From assembly GCF_023008585.1 (NCBI RefSeq), contig NZ_CP095390.1, forward strand, positions 1,736,001 through 1,800,000: 64,000 nucleotides of DNA. Reading direction: 5' to 3'. Each line of letters opens with the position of its first letter. Within the stretch, counting starts at the first letter, position 1. The notes beneath the pieces are model-generated. The model saw only the letters and a list, made by a program, of their open reading frames with translations, was not told the origin of the DNA and searched no databases. Positions 31,552 to 39,701 of this stretch are shown here, one piece after another. This stretch comes from Natribaculum breve. Lineage in GTDB: Archaea > Halobacteriota > Halobacteria > Halobacteriales > Natrialbaceae. Both the position numbers and the translations under genes were made by a program.

Positions 31552-32916
31552 ATGGTCACGCATCGCCGCCGCGTCGTCCTCGCCTGTCTCGTCGTCGTCG
31601 CCCTGTTCGGTGCGGTCGCGCCGGGTGACGCCATGCCACCGCCGCGGCCGCTCTGTGACGCGTGTGGCGAGACCTTCGAGGCGACCGCCCAGGCCTACGG
31701 CGTCGACCTCGCCGTCGAGCGAAGCACCGCGACGGTGTCCCTCCAGGAGAACGGGAGCGCGACCTGGGTCGTCCGCAACCACCTCGAGGACGCACGCGGC
31801 GTCGAGGTCGAGCGGCTTCGCTCGAACGCCACCCTCCGGAGGCAGATAGCCGACAGGGCGATGTGGGATACCGACACCGTCGACGCGACGGTCTCCCCGG
31901 CGGGAGTCCTGACGATGCGCTATCGCGAGGTCGACTTCGCCGAGCCGTCGGTCGGCGGGACGCTCAGATCGGGCGAGTTCACCAGGGAGTACGGCTATCG
32001 AAATCTCGACGGGCTCGGTGCGGATCGACTCGTCGTCGTCGCACCGAACGGGAGTCGCGTCGGACGAACCGTCCCCGGTGCGACGGTGTCGGACGACGGC
32101 CGGCGGATGACGCTCACGCGACTCGAGACGGGCAGGTTCGTCACGTTCGTCCCGCGTGACGCCACACTTGGCCCCCTGTGGAGCGCACTCGCCGTCGGGT
32201 CGGTCGTCGCCCCGGTGGTCGCGCTGAACGCGCTCGTCTCGATCGTCCTCCCGACGGCGGTGGTCACGCTCCTGGTCGCCGCCGGTAGCGGCGTGCTCTC
32301 GCGACTCGAGCGGGACTGGATCGCCGAACTCGAGCCCGGACGCGTTCGGGACGCGCTGGGGTCGAGACCGGAACCGAAAGCCGCTCTGGCCGGCGTGGGT
32401 GCGCTCGCGCTGCTCGCGGGCGTTGGACTGTTACTGTTCGGTGGGTACGCTGCGCCGCTGTTCGGCATCGGCGTCGCCGTCGCGGTGCTCGGGGCGGCGC
32501 TTGGCCGGCCGTCCGTTCGCGAGCGCGTGACATATCGAGCGCTCGTCGCCGGGGCGGCGTTCGGGGCGGCCCTCGCCGTCGGCGTGACGATCGCCATCGC
32601 CGTCGGGATCACCCAGAAACGGCTCCACTACGCGCTGCTCTCGAGTCTGCCGGCGCTCGTTCCCATCTTCGTGCTGCTCCCCGCGGGCTACGCGGCCGGC
32701 CGGGGGAACCGCCTGCTCACTGCGGGGACGGTCGCCGTCGGATTCGTGCTCGCGGTCGCACCGCTCGCGTCGTTTACGTCGCCGATGGTCGGGGGTGGGT
32801 TCGTCTCCGCCCCCGTTCTCGTCCTCGGCGCTGCGATCTACGCGATCGGAATCGTCGTCGTCGGCACGCCGCTTCTCGTCGCGGGGGCGTCGCTCGCACC
32901 CGCGGACGCCCACTGA
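31552..32916 (+). CDS. Multi-pass membrane protein with extracellular N-terminal domain
   Basis: The 454-residue protein has a signal-like N-terminus (VVLACLVVVALFGAVAPGDA) and a Cys pair CDACGETF just after the cleavage region. An extracellular beta-rich domain follows to about residue 205, then about eight membrane helices. The domain phrase NGSATWVVRN is typical of haloarchaeal exported proteins. No enzymatic motif is seen. The stop TGA is the first triplet of repeat B4. Confidence 0.7.
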   Translation: MVTHRRRVVLACLVVVALFGAVAPGDAMPPPRPLCDACGETFEATAQAYGVDLAVERSTATVSLQENGSATWVVRNHLEDARGVEVERLRSNATLRRQIADRAMWDTDTVDATVSPAGVLTMRYREVDFAEPSVGGTLRSGEFTREYGYRNLDGLGADRLVVVAPNGSRVGRTVPGATVSDDGRRMTLTRLETGRFVTFVPRDATLGPLWSALAVGSVVAPVVALNALVSIVLPTAVVTLLVAAGSGVLSRLERDWIAELEPGRVRDALGSRPEPKAALAGVGALALLAGVGLLLFGGYAAPLFGIGVAVAVLGAALGRPSVRERVTYRALVAGAAFGAALAVGVTIAIAVGITQKRLHYALLSSLPALVPIFVLLPAGYAAGRGNRLLTAGTVAVGFVLAVAPLASFTSPMVGGGFVSAPVLVLGAAIYAIGIVVVGTPLLVAGASLAPADAH

Positions 32917-33000
32917 TACGGACCCCCGTTCGTCCGTGTTACAGCGACCGCGTCCCGTCGGGCGGGCGCTGCGGAAAAGCGGGACAGCAGACCGTACGAG
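32914..33000 (+). repeat. Palindromic repeat family B, copy B4
   Basis: It opens TGATACGGACCCCCG and closes GCGGGACAGCAGACCGTACGA. Here the opposite end of the family from B2 supplies the TGA stop, that of the membrane-protein gene. It fills the gap between two convergent genes. Confidence 0.82.
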
Positions 33001-33076
33001 AGACGGGTCCGTTACGGCCGAACGGGCGATTCGGGTCTCCGCTTTCCGGCGGTCGACGGCCGACGAAAACGCCGGA

Positions 33077-34867
33077 TCAAACCAGCGACGCCAGCTGCTC
33101 GAGTCGCTGCCCGTAGGTGTCGAGCGCGCGCTCGATCGGGTCGGACGTGCTCATGTCGACGCCGGCGATCCGGAGGAGGTCGAGCGGGTACTCCCGCGAG
33201 CCGCGTCGGAGGAACTCGCGGTAATCCGCGGCGGCTTCCTCGCCCTCCTCGAGAACGTCGTCGACGATGGCGAGCGCGGCGGAGATGCCCGTCGAGTACT
33301 GGTAGACGTAGAACGCCCGGTAGAAGTGGGGGATGCGCATCCACTCGCGGGCGATGCGGTCGTCGACGACCGCGGGCTCGTAGTAGCGTTCCTTGAGGTC
33401 CTGGTAGAGGCCGTCGAGTCGGTCGGCGGTGAGCGGTTCGCCCGCCTCTTCGAGTTCGTGGGCCTCGTGTTCGAACTCCGCGAAGAGCGTCTGCCGGTAG
33501 AGCGTCGAGCGCACGCGCTCTAGGAACTCGTTCAGGACGTGACGGCGGAACTGCTCGTCGTCGACGGTCTCGAGTAAGTGGTCGGTCAACAGCGCCTCGT
33601 TGACGGTACTCGCGACCTCGGCGACGAAGATCTCGTAGCTCGAGTAGACGAAAGGCTGTTCGTCTTTCGTCAACTCGGAGTGCATCGAGTGGCCGAGTTC
33701 GTGGGCCAGCGTGTACATCGAGGAGATGTCGTCCTGGTAGTTCATCAGGATAAAGGGCTGGGTGTCGTAGGTGCCACCGGAGTAGGCACCGGACTGCTTG
33801 CCGTCGTTCTCGTAGACGTCGACCCAGCGCGACTCGAGGCCGTCGGCGACGCGAGACTGGTACTCCTCGCCGAGGGGGGCGAGCGCGTCGACGATGTGCT
33901 GGCGGGCGTCGTCGTAGGGGACGTCCGGCCCTTCGTCGCCGGTCAGCGGCATGTAGAGGTCCCACATCCGGAGTTCGTCGACGTCCAGCGCCTCGCGTTT
34001 GAGTTCGGCGTGGCGGTGGAGTTTGTCCAGGTTGTCGGCGACGGTCTCGACGAGCGTGTCGTAGACCTCGACGGGGACGTTGGGGCCGTCGAGTGCGGCC
34101 TCGCGGGCGGTGTCGTAGTTTCGCGCGCGGGCGAGTTTCACGTCGGCTTTGACGCTGTTCTTGTAGGAGGCGGCCACGGTGTTGCGGACCGACTCCCACT
34201 CGTCGAAGTAGGCCTCGTAGACGCGCTGGCGGAAGTCGCGGTCGGGGCGTTTGAGCAGGTTGACGAAGTTGCTCTGGGAGATCTCGACCGCCTCGCCGTC
34301 GGGGTCCTCGACCGTCGGGAACTCCATGTCGGCGTTCGAGAGCATGTTGTACACCTCGCCCGTCGCGCCCGTGACCTCGCTCAAGTCGGCGAGCAGTGAC
34401 TCGACTTCCGTCGACCGGGTGTGGGGTTTCATCCGCAACACGTCGTCGACGTAGTGGTCGTAGGTCTCGAGGTCCGATTCCGCCTCGAGCATCTCCTCGA
34501 ACTCCTCGCGGGTCAGCGACTGGATCTCCGGTTCGACGAAGGAGGCGGCCGACTGGGCCTCGGCGGCCAGCGACTGGGAGCGGGCGGACATCGCCTGGTA
34601 CTGCTGGTTCGTCGTGTCCTCGTCGCTTCGCATGCGGGCGTAGGAGGCGACAGTCGAGACCTCGCGCATGAGGTCGTCGCGAAGCTCGAGCACCTCGAGT
34701 AACGTCTCGGCGTCGTCGGTCGCCTGCCCCTCGTAGGCGGAGAGGTCCTCGATGCGCTCGGCGACCTCCTCGTAGGCCGCTTCCCAGTCCTCGTCGGTCG
34801 CGTAGATGCTCTCGAGATCCCACTTGTACTCCGCGTCGATCTCGGAACGGTCCGGTACGGAACTCAT
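33077..34867 (-). CDS. pepF: Oligoendopeptidase F (M3 family)
   Basis: The 596-residue cytoplasmic zinc peptidase cuts short peptides. The catalytic motif HELGHSMHSEL lies near residue 390, with the third zinc ligand Glu further on in YEIFVAEVASTVNEALL. Helical N-terminal lobes and the C-terminal FYRAFYVYQYSTGISAAL segment are those of PepF. Length is the family norm. It is divergent from the M28 peptidase, suggesting both serve peptide breakdown, though they have separate promoters. Confidence 0.95.
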   Translation of the reverse strand: MSSVPDRSEIDAEYKWDLESIYATDEDWEAAYEEVAERIEDLSAYEGQATDDAETLLEVLELRDDLMREVSTVASYARMRSDEDTTNQQYQAMSARSQSLAAEAQSAASFVEPEIQSLTREEFEEMLEAESDLETYDHYVDDVLRMKPHTRSTEVESLLADLSEVTGATGEVYNMLSNADMEFPTVEDPDGEAVEISQSNFVNLLKRPDRDFRQRVYEAYFDEWESVRNTVAASYKNSVKADVKLARARNYDTAREAALDGPNVPVEVYDTLVETVADNLDKLHRHAELKREALDVDELRMWDLYMPLTGDEGPDVPYDDARQHIVDALAPLGEEYQSRVADGLESRWVDVYENDGKQSGAYSGGTYDTQPFILMNYQDDISSMYTLAHELGHSMHSELTKDEQPFVYSSYEIFVAEVASTVNEALLTDHLLETVDDEQFRRHVLNEFLERVRSTLYRQTLFAEFEHEAHELEEAGEPLTADRLDGLYQDLKERYYEPAVVDDRIAREWMRIPHFYRAFYVYQYSTGISAALAIVDDVLEEGEEAAADYREFLRRGSREYPLDLLRIAGVDMSTSDPIERALDTYGQRLEQLASLV

Positions 34868-34956
34868 ACTCGTGTTTCGAAACGCAACTGCTAAAGATTG
34901 CCGAACCCGAAATCTGGGAGACGGAGATTTTTGTCGGTTCCCGTCCGATACCGGCC

Positions 34957-36333
34957 ATGAACCGCGACGACGACAGACCCGTCACGCTCGAGCGCGCGCT
35001 GGGGCGGGCGTGGTCGGACGACCGGGCGTGGAGGGTGCTGACGAGGCTGACCGAACTCGAGAATCGGATGGGTGGCTCACCTGGCGAACGGCGCGCGGCG
35101 GAGATCGTCGGCGACGCACTCGAAGAGGCCGGCGTCACCGACGTGCGAACGGACGAGTTCGCGATGCGTCACTGGGAGCGGGCGACGACCGAGTTCGCCG
35201 TCGTCGACCGCGAGGAGCCAGGCGGTGAGCGCGAGAGCGTCGAACGGTCGTTCGAGGCGATCGCGTTGCCGTACTCCGCGGCGGGCGACGTCGAGGGACC
35301 GCTGGTCGACGTCGGCTACGGCACGCCCGAGGAGATCGAGGCAGCCGGCGTGAGGGGGGCGATCGCGGTCGCGAGCACGACGACACCGCCGGGACAGCGG
35401 TTCGTCCACCGGATGGAGAAGTTCGGTCACGCCGCGGCGGCCGGCGCGGAGGCGTTCGTCTTCGGCAACCACGTCCCCGGCCAGCTTCCCCCGACCGGCG
35501 CGGTGCGCTTCGGTGACGAGGCCGCGATGCCCGGCGTCGGCGTGAGCGCGGAGACCCACGACTGGCTCTGTGAGTACGCCGACCGGGGCAGTCGTGCCCG
35601 CCTTCGGGTCGACGCGACGACGGAAAACGGCTCGAGCCAGAACGTCCACGGGACGGTCGGGCCAGACGCGACCGACGAGATCCTGCTGCTCGCCCACTAC
35701 GACGCCCACGACGTCGCCGAGGGCGCACTCGACAACGGCTGTGGCGTCGCCACGGTCGTCGCCGCCGCGTCGATCCTCGCCGCCCTCGAGGACGACCTCG
35801 AGTGTCGCGTCCGGATCGCCGGCGTCGGCTGCGAGGAGATCGGGCTGCTCGGAGCCGAGGCGCTGGCGTCGCGAGTCGACCGCGAGGACGTTCGCGCCGT
35901 CGTCAACGTCGACGGCGCGGGCCGGTTCCGGAACCTGCAGGCGTACAGCCACACCTCGGAGCCGCTCGCGGAGGCGGCCGAACGCGTGGGACGCGAGTAC
36001 GGCCAGCCGGTCGTCCACGAGCCGGATCCACACCCGTTCAGCGACCACTGGCCGTTCCTCCGTACCGGCGTCCCGTCGCTGCAACTCCACAGCGAACCGC
36101 CGGCGGGCGGGGAACGCGGCCGCGGCTGGGGACACACGGCGGCCGACACGCGGGACAAGGTCGATCCGCGGAATCTCCGCGAGCACGCCATGCTGACGGC
36201 GCTGCTGGTGTGGGAGCTGAGTCGACTCGAGGTCCCCCGGATCGACGAGGACACGCTGCGAGCGGCGCTGCAAGAACAGGAGTACGAACCGGGAATGCGG
36301 GCGGCGGGGATCTGGCCCGAGTCGTGGGACTAG
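34957..36333 (+). CDS. M28 family zinc peptidase
   Basis: The 458-residue aminopeptidase-like enzyme has an inserted PA-type domain (GVRGAIAVASTTTPPGQRFV) at about 130-220 and the M28 catalytic core with HYDAHDVAEGALDNGCG (zinc His and bridging Asp), CEEIGLLG (catalytic Glu pair) and VNVDGAG (Asp). The last His is in PFSDHWPFLRTGVPS. No signal peptide is present, so it acts in the cytoplasm, unlike many exported relatives. Confidence 0.92.
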   Translation: MNRDDDRPVTLERALGRAWSDDRAWRVLTRLTELENRMGGSPGERRAAEIVGDALEEAGVTDVRTDEFAMRHWERATTEFAVVDREEPGGERESVERSFEAIALPYSAAGDVEGPLVDVGYGTPEEIEAAGVRGAIAVASTTTPPGQRFVHRMEKFGHAAAAGAEAFVFGNHVPGQLPPTGAVRFGDEAAMPGVGVSAETHDWLCEYADRGSRARLRVDATTENGSSQNVHGTVGPDATDEILLLAHYDAHDVAEGALDNGCGVATVVAAASILAALEDDLECRVRIAGVGCEEIGLLGAEALASRVDREDVRAVVNVDGAGRFRNLQAYSHTSEPLAEAAERVGREYGQPVVHEPDPHPFSDHWPFLRTGVPSLQLHSEPPAGGERGRGWGHTAADTRDKVDPRNLREHAMLTALLVWELSRLEVPRIDEDTLRAALQEQEYEPGMRAAGIWPESWD

Positions 36334-36344
36334 GCCGAGCGTCG

Positions 36345-36581
36345 CTACGTCTCGACGGCGACGGCCGTCCTGACGACTCGAGCGAGTCCGAGGACGGCGA
36401 CGAACGTGCCCGCGAGGACGAACCCCGCGAAGAGGACGACGCCGAGGGCGGTCGCACCGAACGCCGAGTGGGAGAGCAGCGGGTCGACGAATCGACTGCC
36501 GACGAAGACGACGAGCACCCCGGCGGCGATGCGGATCGCGCCGCGCCAGTAGGCACCGTACTCCTCGGGCGACAGGTCCAT
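36345..36581 (-). CDS. Small two-helix membrane protein
   Basis: A 78-residue protein with DLSPEEYGAYWRGAIRI at the N-terminus and two membrane helices, AAGVLVVFVGSRFV and ALGVVLFAGFVLAGTFVAVL. Function unknown. It lies 35 bp upstream of no gene on its own strand and is convergent with the M28 peptidase. ATG at 36581 replaces a longer basic start. Confidence 0.6.
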   Translation of the reverse strand: MDLSPEEYGAYWRGAIRIAAGVLVVFVGSRFVDPLLSHSAFGATALGVVLFAGFVLAGTFVAVLGLARVVRTAVAVET

Positions 36582-36615
36582 GTCCCGACGTGTGTCGCGC
36601 GTCGGCAAAACGGTT

Positions 36616-37446
36616 TCACTCGGCGATGCCCTCGCGGATCTCTCGCGAGACGCGCGCGCCGGTCGTCCGGTCGATCCGTCGCCGTTCGAATATCTCGCGT
36701 GCGCTCGCGGCCGCCGCCGGATCGGCGTCGAACTCGAGGTCGGGGTACGCGACGCGCGTCAACACGAGCGGTTCGGCCGGGGCCGGCGGAATCCCCTCGT
36801 GGCCGGGAAGTTGCGTCGGCGAGAGCGCACGATCGATCTTCTCGAATGGGGCGTCGCCGGTCCCGACGGCGTGAGCGAGCGAGACCAGTCGACGAACGAG
36901 TTCGCGGGCGAACCCGTCCGCATGGACCGTCACGACGAGGTAGTCGCCGTCGCGGCGCGCCTCGAGGTCGGGCGATCGCTCGGTGTTCGCGTCGTCCGGC
37001 GTGAGGTTGTGAAAGTCGTGGGGGCCGGAGAGAGCCTCGAGTGCGGCGTCGAAGCGGTCGTCGTCGACCGTCGCGGCGAGCGTGTGGTCGGCGTCGGTGG
37101 CGGGAGCGTAGAGGTGGTAGACGTACTCGCGTCGGGCGGCGTGGTGGGTCGCGTGGAAGTCGGCGGACGCGTCGGCGGCCGCCCACGCGCGGATCGCCGC
37201 CGGGAGTTCGGCGTTGAACGCCCGCGGCGAGAGCCAGTCGGGGGCCTCGAAGGCGACCGTCTGGGCGACGGCGGAGACGCCCGCGTCGGTTCGCCCGGCG
37301 GCGGCGTACCCCGCCGGCTTGTCGCCGGTGAACACCTCGAGGTCACGGAGCGCGTCGAAGAGCGCGTCCTCGACGGTCGGAACGTCCGGCTGGCGTTGAA
37401 ATCCGTAGTACGGCGTGCCGTCGTAGGCGATTCGGAATGCCCGCAT
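36616..37446 (-). CDS. truA: tRNA pseudouridine(38-40) synthase TruA
   Basis: The 276-residue enzyme isomerises uridines 38-40 of the anticodon arm. The catalytic Asp-54 lies in GRTDAGVSA, preceded by MRAFRIAYDGTPYYGFQRQP. The second conserved region HDFHNLTPDD and the GFARELVRRLVSLAHAVGTG phrase are present. A second ATG two codons upstream (37452) is equally possible. It is the third RNA pseudouridine-pathway gene in the window after pus10 and trmY. Confidence 0.93.
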   Translation of the reverse strand: MRAFRIAYDGTPYYGFQRQPDVPTVEDALFDALRDLEVFTGDKPAGYAAAGRTDAGVSAVAQTVAFEAPDWLSPRAFNAELPAAIRAWAAADASADFHATHHAARREYVYHLYAPATDADHTLAATVDDDRFDAALEALSGPHDFHNLTPDDANTERSPDLEARRDGDYLVVTVHADGFARELVRRLVSLAHAVGTGDAPFEKIDRALSPTQLPGHEGIPPAPAEPLVLTRVAYPDLEFDADPAAAASAREIFERRRIDRTTGARVSREIREGIAE

Positions 37447-37558
37447 CGACATCGGTTCGATCCAGGGCGTCGGGGCGGTTATACTCTCGGACGGCGCTAC
37501 CGACGCCTCGGTCGGCCAACAGAAGCGACGCCGGTCGAGGGGCCGCGGGAGCCGCTCG

Positions 37559-37966
37559 TCAGTCCGCGGAACTGCTCTGGCTCCGGCGTTCTCGCTCGAG
37601 TCGCCGGCAGCCGGAGACTAGCTGGTCGGGGAGGGAAGTCGCGTTCTCGTGTAACGCCTCGAAGATCACCGCGACTTCGTCGAACTGCGGACCGCGAGAC
37701 GCGACCAGCGGGTCGGCGTCCCACTCGACGTACCCCGCGTCTGCGAGCATCGGAAGGTGGGTGTGGTACAGTTCGCGTCGGAGTGTCTCGAGATCGCGCG
37801 GATCGTTCGGGTTCATCGCGCTTCCCGGTAGCGGGACGGCATCGTCGGCTGGAACGTCCAGGAGAGAGACGATCAACTGGCGGCGTGGTTCGGCCGAGAC
37901 TGCGCTGAACGCGCGATTCCATCTTCGAATGACGCGTTCGCCATCTCGGAGCTGAGCCATCGTCAT
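37559..37966 (-). CDS. ArsR-like winged-helix regulator (DUF7344 type)
   Basis: The 135-residue protein has a haloarchaeal winged-helix domain: WNRAFSAVSAEPRRQLIVSL, then LRRELYHTHLPMLADAGYVE and a wing VEWDADPLVASRGPQFDEV. This fits the small DUF7344/ArsR-like group. It is divergent from the sulfatase-like gene at 38163, whose promoter has a large palindrome, so control of that gene is a reasonable guess. ATG at 37966 or 37960 are both possible. Confidence 0.72.
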   Translation of the reverse strand: MTMAQLRDGERVIRRWNRAFSAVSAEPRRQLIVSLLDVPADDAVPLPGSAMNPNDPRDLETLRRELYHTHLPMLADAGYVEWDADPLVASRGPQFDEVAVIFEALHENATSLPDQLVSGCRRLERERRSQSSSAD

Positions 37967-38094
37967 CGCCCCCGTATTGTGCCCCGTTCTCATTAAGATG
38001 TTGGCCTAACGATAGGATAGTTGATTAGTATCGTTCGGCTGTATCTCCCGCCCTGTCGAGCGACGGGAAGAGAAAATCCCGGGCCGTGACGGGG

Positions 38095-38146
38095 TAATAT
38101 CGTCAATCACCTGCATACTCCGGGGAGGTGGCCTTCCCCGCAGGTG
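38095..38146 (+). promoter_or_regulatory. Promoter with palindromic operator before the sulfatase-like gene
   Basis: A TATA-like TAATAT lies at 38095-38100, placing the start point near 38123. The inverted repeat CACCTGC (38108-38114) / GCAGGTG (38140-38146) with inner GGGGAGG/CCTTCCCC spans that point. It could be an operator or a hairpin in the leader. The ATG follows 16 bp later. Confidence 0.5.
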
Positions 38147-38162
38147 CTGGAGTGAGTGTACT

Positions 38163-39701
38163 ATGGGCGAGTCCAACGGACGGGAAGGAGAGTCACACGA
38201 GAACGTTCGAAACGTCGTCTTCGTCGTCCTCGATACGGCGCGAGCGACGAGCGTCGACGAGGTGAACGCGCCGGGCGAGCGAAACGCGACGGGGTACGGA
38301 ACCGACGAGAGTCGAGCGATGCCGACGCTCGCCTCGCTGGCGGCCGAGGGGACCGCCTTCGAGCGCGCGTTCGCGACCGCGCCGTGGACGGTCCCCTCAC
38401 ACGCCTCGCTGTTCACCGGAACCTATCCCTCGGAACACGGCGCACACGGCGGGCACACCCGCCTCGGCTCGAACCACCGGACGCTCGCGGAGGCGTTTTC
38501 CGACGCCGGCTACGAGACCGTCGGCGTCTCGAACAACACCTGGATCACCGAGGAGTTCGGCTTCGGCCGCGGGTTCGAGACGCTGCGCCGTGGCTGGCAG
38601 TACGTCCAGTCAGACGTGGACATGGGAACCGTCGTCCGGGCCGAACACCTCGAGGCGAAACTCGAGGCCGCCCGAGATCGACTCTTCGAGGGCAACCCCG
38701 TGGTCAACGCGGCGAACCTGCTCTACAGCGAGGTGATAAAGCCCCAGGGCGACGACGGTGCCGACCGGACGACGACCTGGATCGCAGACTGGCTACGGAA
38801 CCGCGAGTGCGACCGACCGTTCTTCCTGTTCTGTAACTACATCGAGCCCCACGTCGAGTACGACCCGCCGCGGGCACACGCCGAACGGTTCCTCCCGTCG
38901 GACGCGAGTTACGAGGAGGCGACCGCGATCAGACAGGATCCCCGCGCCTACGACGTCGGCGACTACGAACTCGGCGAGCGCGAGTTTCGACTGCTCCGTG
39001 CGCTCTACAGGGGCGAACTCGCCTACGTCGACGAACAGCTCGGCCGCCTCCGGGACGCACTCGAGTCGGCGGGCGAGTGGGAGGACACCCTGCTGGTCGT
39101 CTGTGGCGACCACGGCGAGAACGTCGGCGAACACGGCTTCTTCGGCCACCAGTACAACCTCTACGAGACGCTGTTGCACGTCCCGCTCGTCGTCCGTGGC
39201 GGCCCGTTCACCGACGGCGGACGCCGGAGCGAACTCGTGTCGCTGCTCGACCTCCCGGACACGCTCCTCGATACGGCTGCCGTCGACGATCCGGCGTTTC
39301 GCGACCAGAGCCGGGGACGGTCGGTGCACCCGGACGCGAGGAGCGATCCTCGAGACGCGGTCTTCGCCGAGTACGTCGCACCCCAGCCGTCGATCGAGCG
39401 CCTCGAGGCTCGCTTCGGCGATCTGCCCGAGCGCATCTACGAGTTCGACAGACAGCTCCGGGCGATCCGCACGGCCGAGTACAAGTACGTCGTCGGCGAC
39501 GGCGAGTTCGAACGACTCCACCGGACGACGACCGACCCACTCGAGACGACCGACGTCGCCGACGACGAACCGACGGTGCGGGCCGACCTCCGGGAGCGAC
39601 TCGAGCGTCGCTTCGAGGGCTTAGAGAGCGCGGCGACCGAGGGAAGCGTCTCGATGAGCGAGTCGACGGCGGACCGACTCGCGGACCTCGGCTACCTCTA
39701 G
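38163..39701 (+). CDS. Sulfatase-superfamily hydrolase with Thr in the nucleophile position
   Basis: The 512-residue protein has the alkaline-phosphatase/sulfatase fold: NVVFVVLDTARA (metal Asp), WTVPSHASLFTGTYPSEHG, and VVCGDHGENVGEHG (metal Asp-His). The usual Cys or Ser of C/S-x-P-x-R is Thr (TVPSH), and the Arg is His. A formylglycine cannot form, so it more likely acts as a phosphodi- or monoesterase or phosphotransferase, in the manner of Thr-nucleophile relatives such as LtaS. No signal peptide is seen. It is convergent with a true sulfatase-type gene and overlaps it by 4 bp. Confidence 0.85.
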   Translation: MGESNGREGESHENVRNVVFVVLDTARATSVDEVNAPGERNATGYGTDESRAMPTLASLAAEGTAFERAFATAPWTVPSHASLFTGTYPSEHGAHGGHTRLGSNHRTLAEAFSDAGYETVGVSNNTWITEEFGFGRGFETLRRGWQYVQSDVDMGTVVRAEHLEAKLEAARDRLFEGNPVVNAANLLYSEVIKPQGDDGADRTTTWIADWLRNRECDRPFFLFCNYIEPHVEYDPPRAHAERFLPSDASYEEATAIRQDPRAYDVGDYELGEREFRLLRALYRGELAYVDEQLGRLRDALESAGEWEDTLLVVCGDHGENVGEHGFFGHQYNLYETLLHVPLVVRGGPFTDGGRRSELVSLLDLPDTLLDTAAVDDPAFRDQSRGRSVHPDARSDPRDAVFAEYVAPQPSIERLEARFGDLPERIYEFDRQLRAIRTAEYKYVVGDGEFERLHRTTTDPLETTDVADDEPTVRADLRERLERRFEGLESAATEGSVSMSESTADRLADLGYL

